Source: Desulfobacteraceae bacterium
Lineage (GTDB): Bacteria; Desulfobacterota; Desulfobacteria; Desulfobacterales; Desulfobacteraceae
Assembly (NCBI GenBank): GCA_003354055.1
Contig: PIVQ01000504.1
Location: 1-5,637, forward strand
Reading direction: 5' to 3'
DNA length: 5,637 nucleotides
The translations under genes were made by a program, and so were the position numbers. Each line of letters opens with the position of its first letter. Position 1 is the first letter of the stretch. Positions 5,133 through 5,637 of this stretch are shown here, piece after piece. The notes below the pieces were generated by a model. It searched no databases. It saw nothing but the letters and a program-made list of their open reading frames with translations, and was not told where the DNA came from.

Positions 5133-5321
5133 TCATTGGCCAGAAGCATTTACAGCGAATCCCTCCCGCCGGATACCCTGCTCTGTCTTTCTCCAGCCGG
5201 CAGCCATTCCGTCTGATGTTTCAATTCCCACACCAACGAAAAGCAATTCACCATCCTTGTAGTAGGAAAGGTCATATGTGCCTGATTCGCTGCCGTCGGG
5301 GTTGATAAAGCAAGTTTTGTC
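5133..5321 (-). pseudogene. 3' fragment of an unrecognised gene upstream of the hotdog gene
   Basis: A 62-codon frame with no plausible start at its beginning ends at TGA (5133-5135). The translation (for example SGTYDLSYYKDGELLFVGVG near the middle, ending REGFAVNASGQ) is clearly protein-like and GC-balanced, and it suggests beta strands with tight turns. It is closed upstream by TAA (5322-5324). There the composition changes sharply to AT-rich, so the 5' part of the gene appears lost or shifted. A neighbouring minus-strand frame just upstream (PELQNFIVLSFINLHKDHNR, about 5325-5390) might be its frameshifted continuation, but this is weak. It was probably co-transcribed with the hotdog gene, which begins 34 bases later. 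I do not recognise the family. Internal GTG or ATG starts would give only very short products. Confidence 0.5.
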
Positions 5322-5324
5322 TTA

Positions 5325-5637
5325 GTTCTATTGTGATCTTTATGTAGGTTTATAAAAGATAAAACGATAAAGTTCTGTAGTTCAGGCTACATTTTGTAAG
5401 AAATATTATGTTGAAGGATGTTTTTGGGAACTTGTATTTTATCAGGGGACTCCGGATTTGTGATTTTATACAATCCGATCATATGGCAAATGTTAATTCT
5501 GCAGTGGGACATAAATTGCAATAATTGAATTTTGATGATTCCAGTTAAACCTTGAATCATACCTTTCGTAGTGAATGACCGACCTATTAAGGTCGATATC
5601 AAGTGGAGAACTTGGAATTATTGTTTTGTAGATTTGA
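5325..5637. other. AT-rich terminal stretch without a convincing gene
   Basis: The longest frame is on the minus strand (5387-5602, TTG start, 71 codons, no Shine-Dalgarno). An overlapping plus-strand frame (ATG near 5408, MLKDVFGNLYFIRGLRICDF and on, 38 codons) looks at least as protein-like. Neither is recognised, and both may be debris of a decayed gene or transposase. Three small hairpins are visible: TGTAG/CTACA (5376-5391) followed by TTTT, ATGATTC/GAATCAT (5535-5560) and CGACCT/AGGTCG (5580-5595). No tRNA, CRISPR or clear promoter is seen. Confidence 0.4.

Noticed and set aside
5099..5149. Upstream ATG giving a 173-residue hotdog protein
   Set aside because: It overlaps the end of another reading frame, its Shine-Dalgarno is too distant, and the added 17 residues are not family-like; the ATG at 5098 has a better site.

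Overview
The window looks like accessory DNA from an anaerobic, Desulfobacteraceae-like deltaproteobacterium. This is an inference: it rests on the style of the radical SAM/B12-binding gene, the mix of AT-rich mobile-element genes with a more GC-balanced chromosomal gene, and the tRNA-Arg sequence. No rRNA or other taxonomic marker is present.

Left part (1-2197): the end of an integrated conjugative-type element. A short open frame runs off the left edge and overlaps, through a TTGA junction, a two-helix membrane protein of unknown function (164-760, +). Converging on it is a VirB6/TrbL-like multispanning channel protein of a type IV secretion apparatus (859-1929, -). A strong hairpin between them probably terminates both. 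Upstream of the VirB6-like gene lies only the C-terminal tail of another gene (1953-2075, -), followed by an AT-rich, repeat-containing stretch.

Junction (2198-2290): the 3' part of a tRNA-Arg(ACG) gene (anticodon arm, variable loop, T arm, 3' acceptor strand, CCA) with no 5' half. This is the usual scar of site-specific integration into a tRNA gene. By its orientation, the element lies to the left and the older chromosome to the right. A weak terminator follows the fragment.

Middle (2307-2994): a gene graveyard. The last third of a tyrosine recombinase (-) is joined head-on, within a few bases, to the broken C-terminal part of an MBL-fold, ComEC-like hydrolase (+) with an in-frame stop. A long imperfect hairpin follows, then the leader of the next gene. 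The integrase remnant beside the tRNA scar suggests an older decayed element at the same site, with the left-hand element inserted in tandem later.

Right part (2995-5637): an intact, apparently chromosomal B12-binding-domain radical SAM enzyme (2995-4584, +) faces a DUF4442/PaaI-like hotdog-fold thioesterase (4628-5098, -). The hotdog gene is preceded by the 3' fragment of an unrecognised gene (5133-5321, -). The last 300 bases are AT-rich, with small hairpins and no convincing gene.

I see no complete novel system. The best leads are the tRNA-Arg attachment scar with its layered remnants, the orphan radical SAM enzyme with a terminator-like hairpin in its leader, and the coupled small genes at the left edge.
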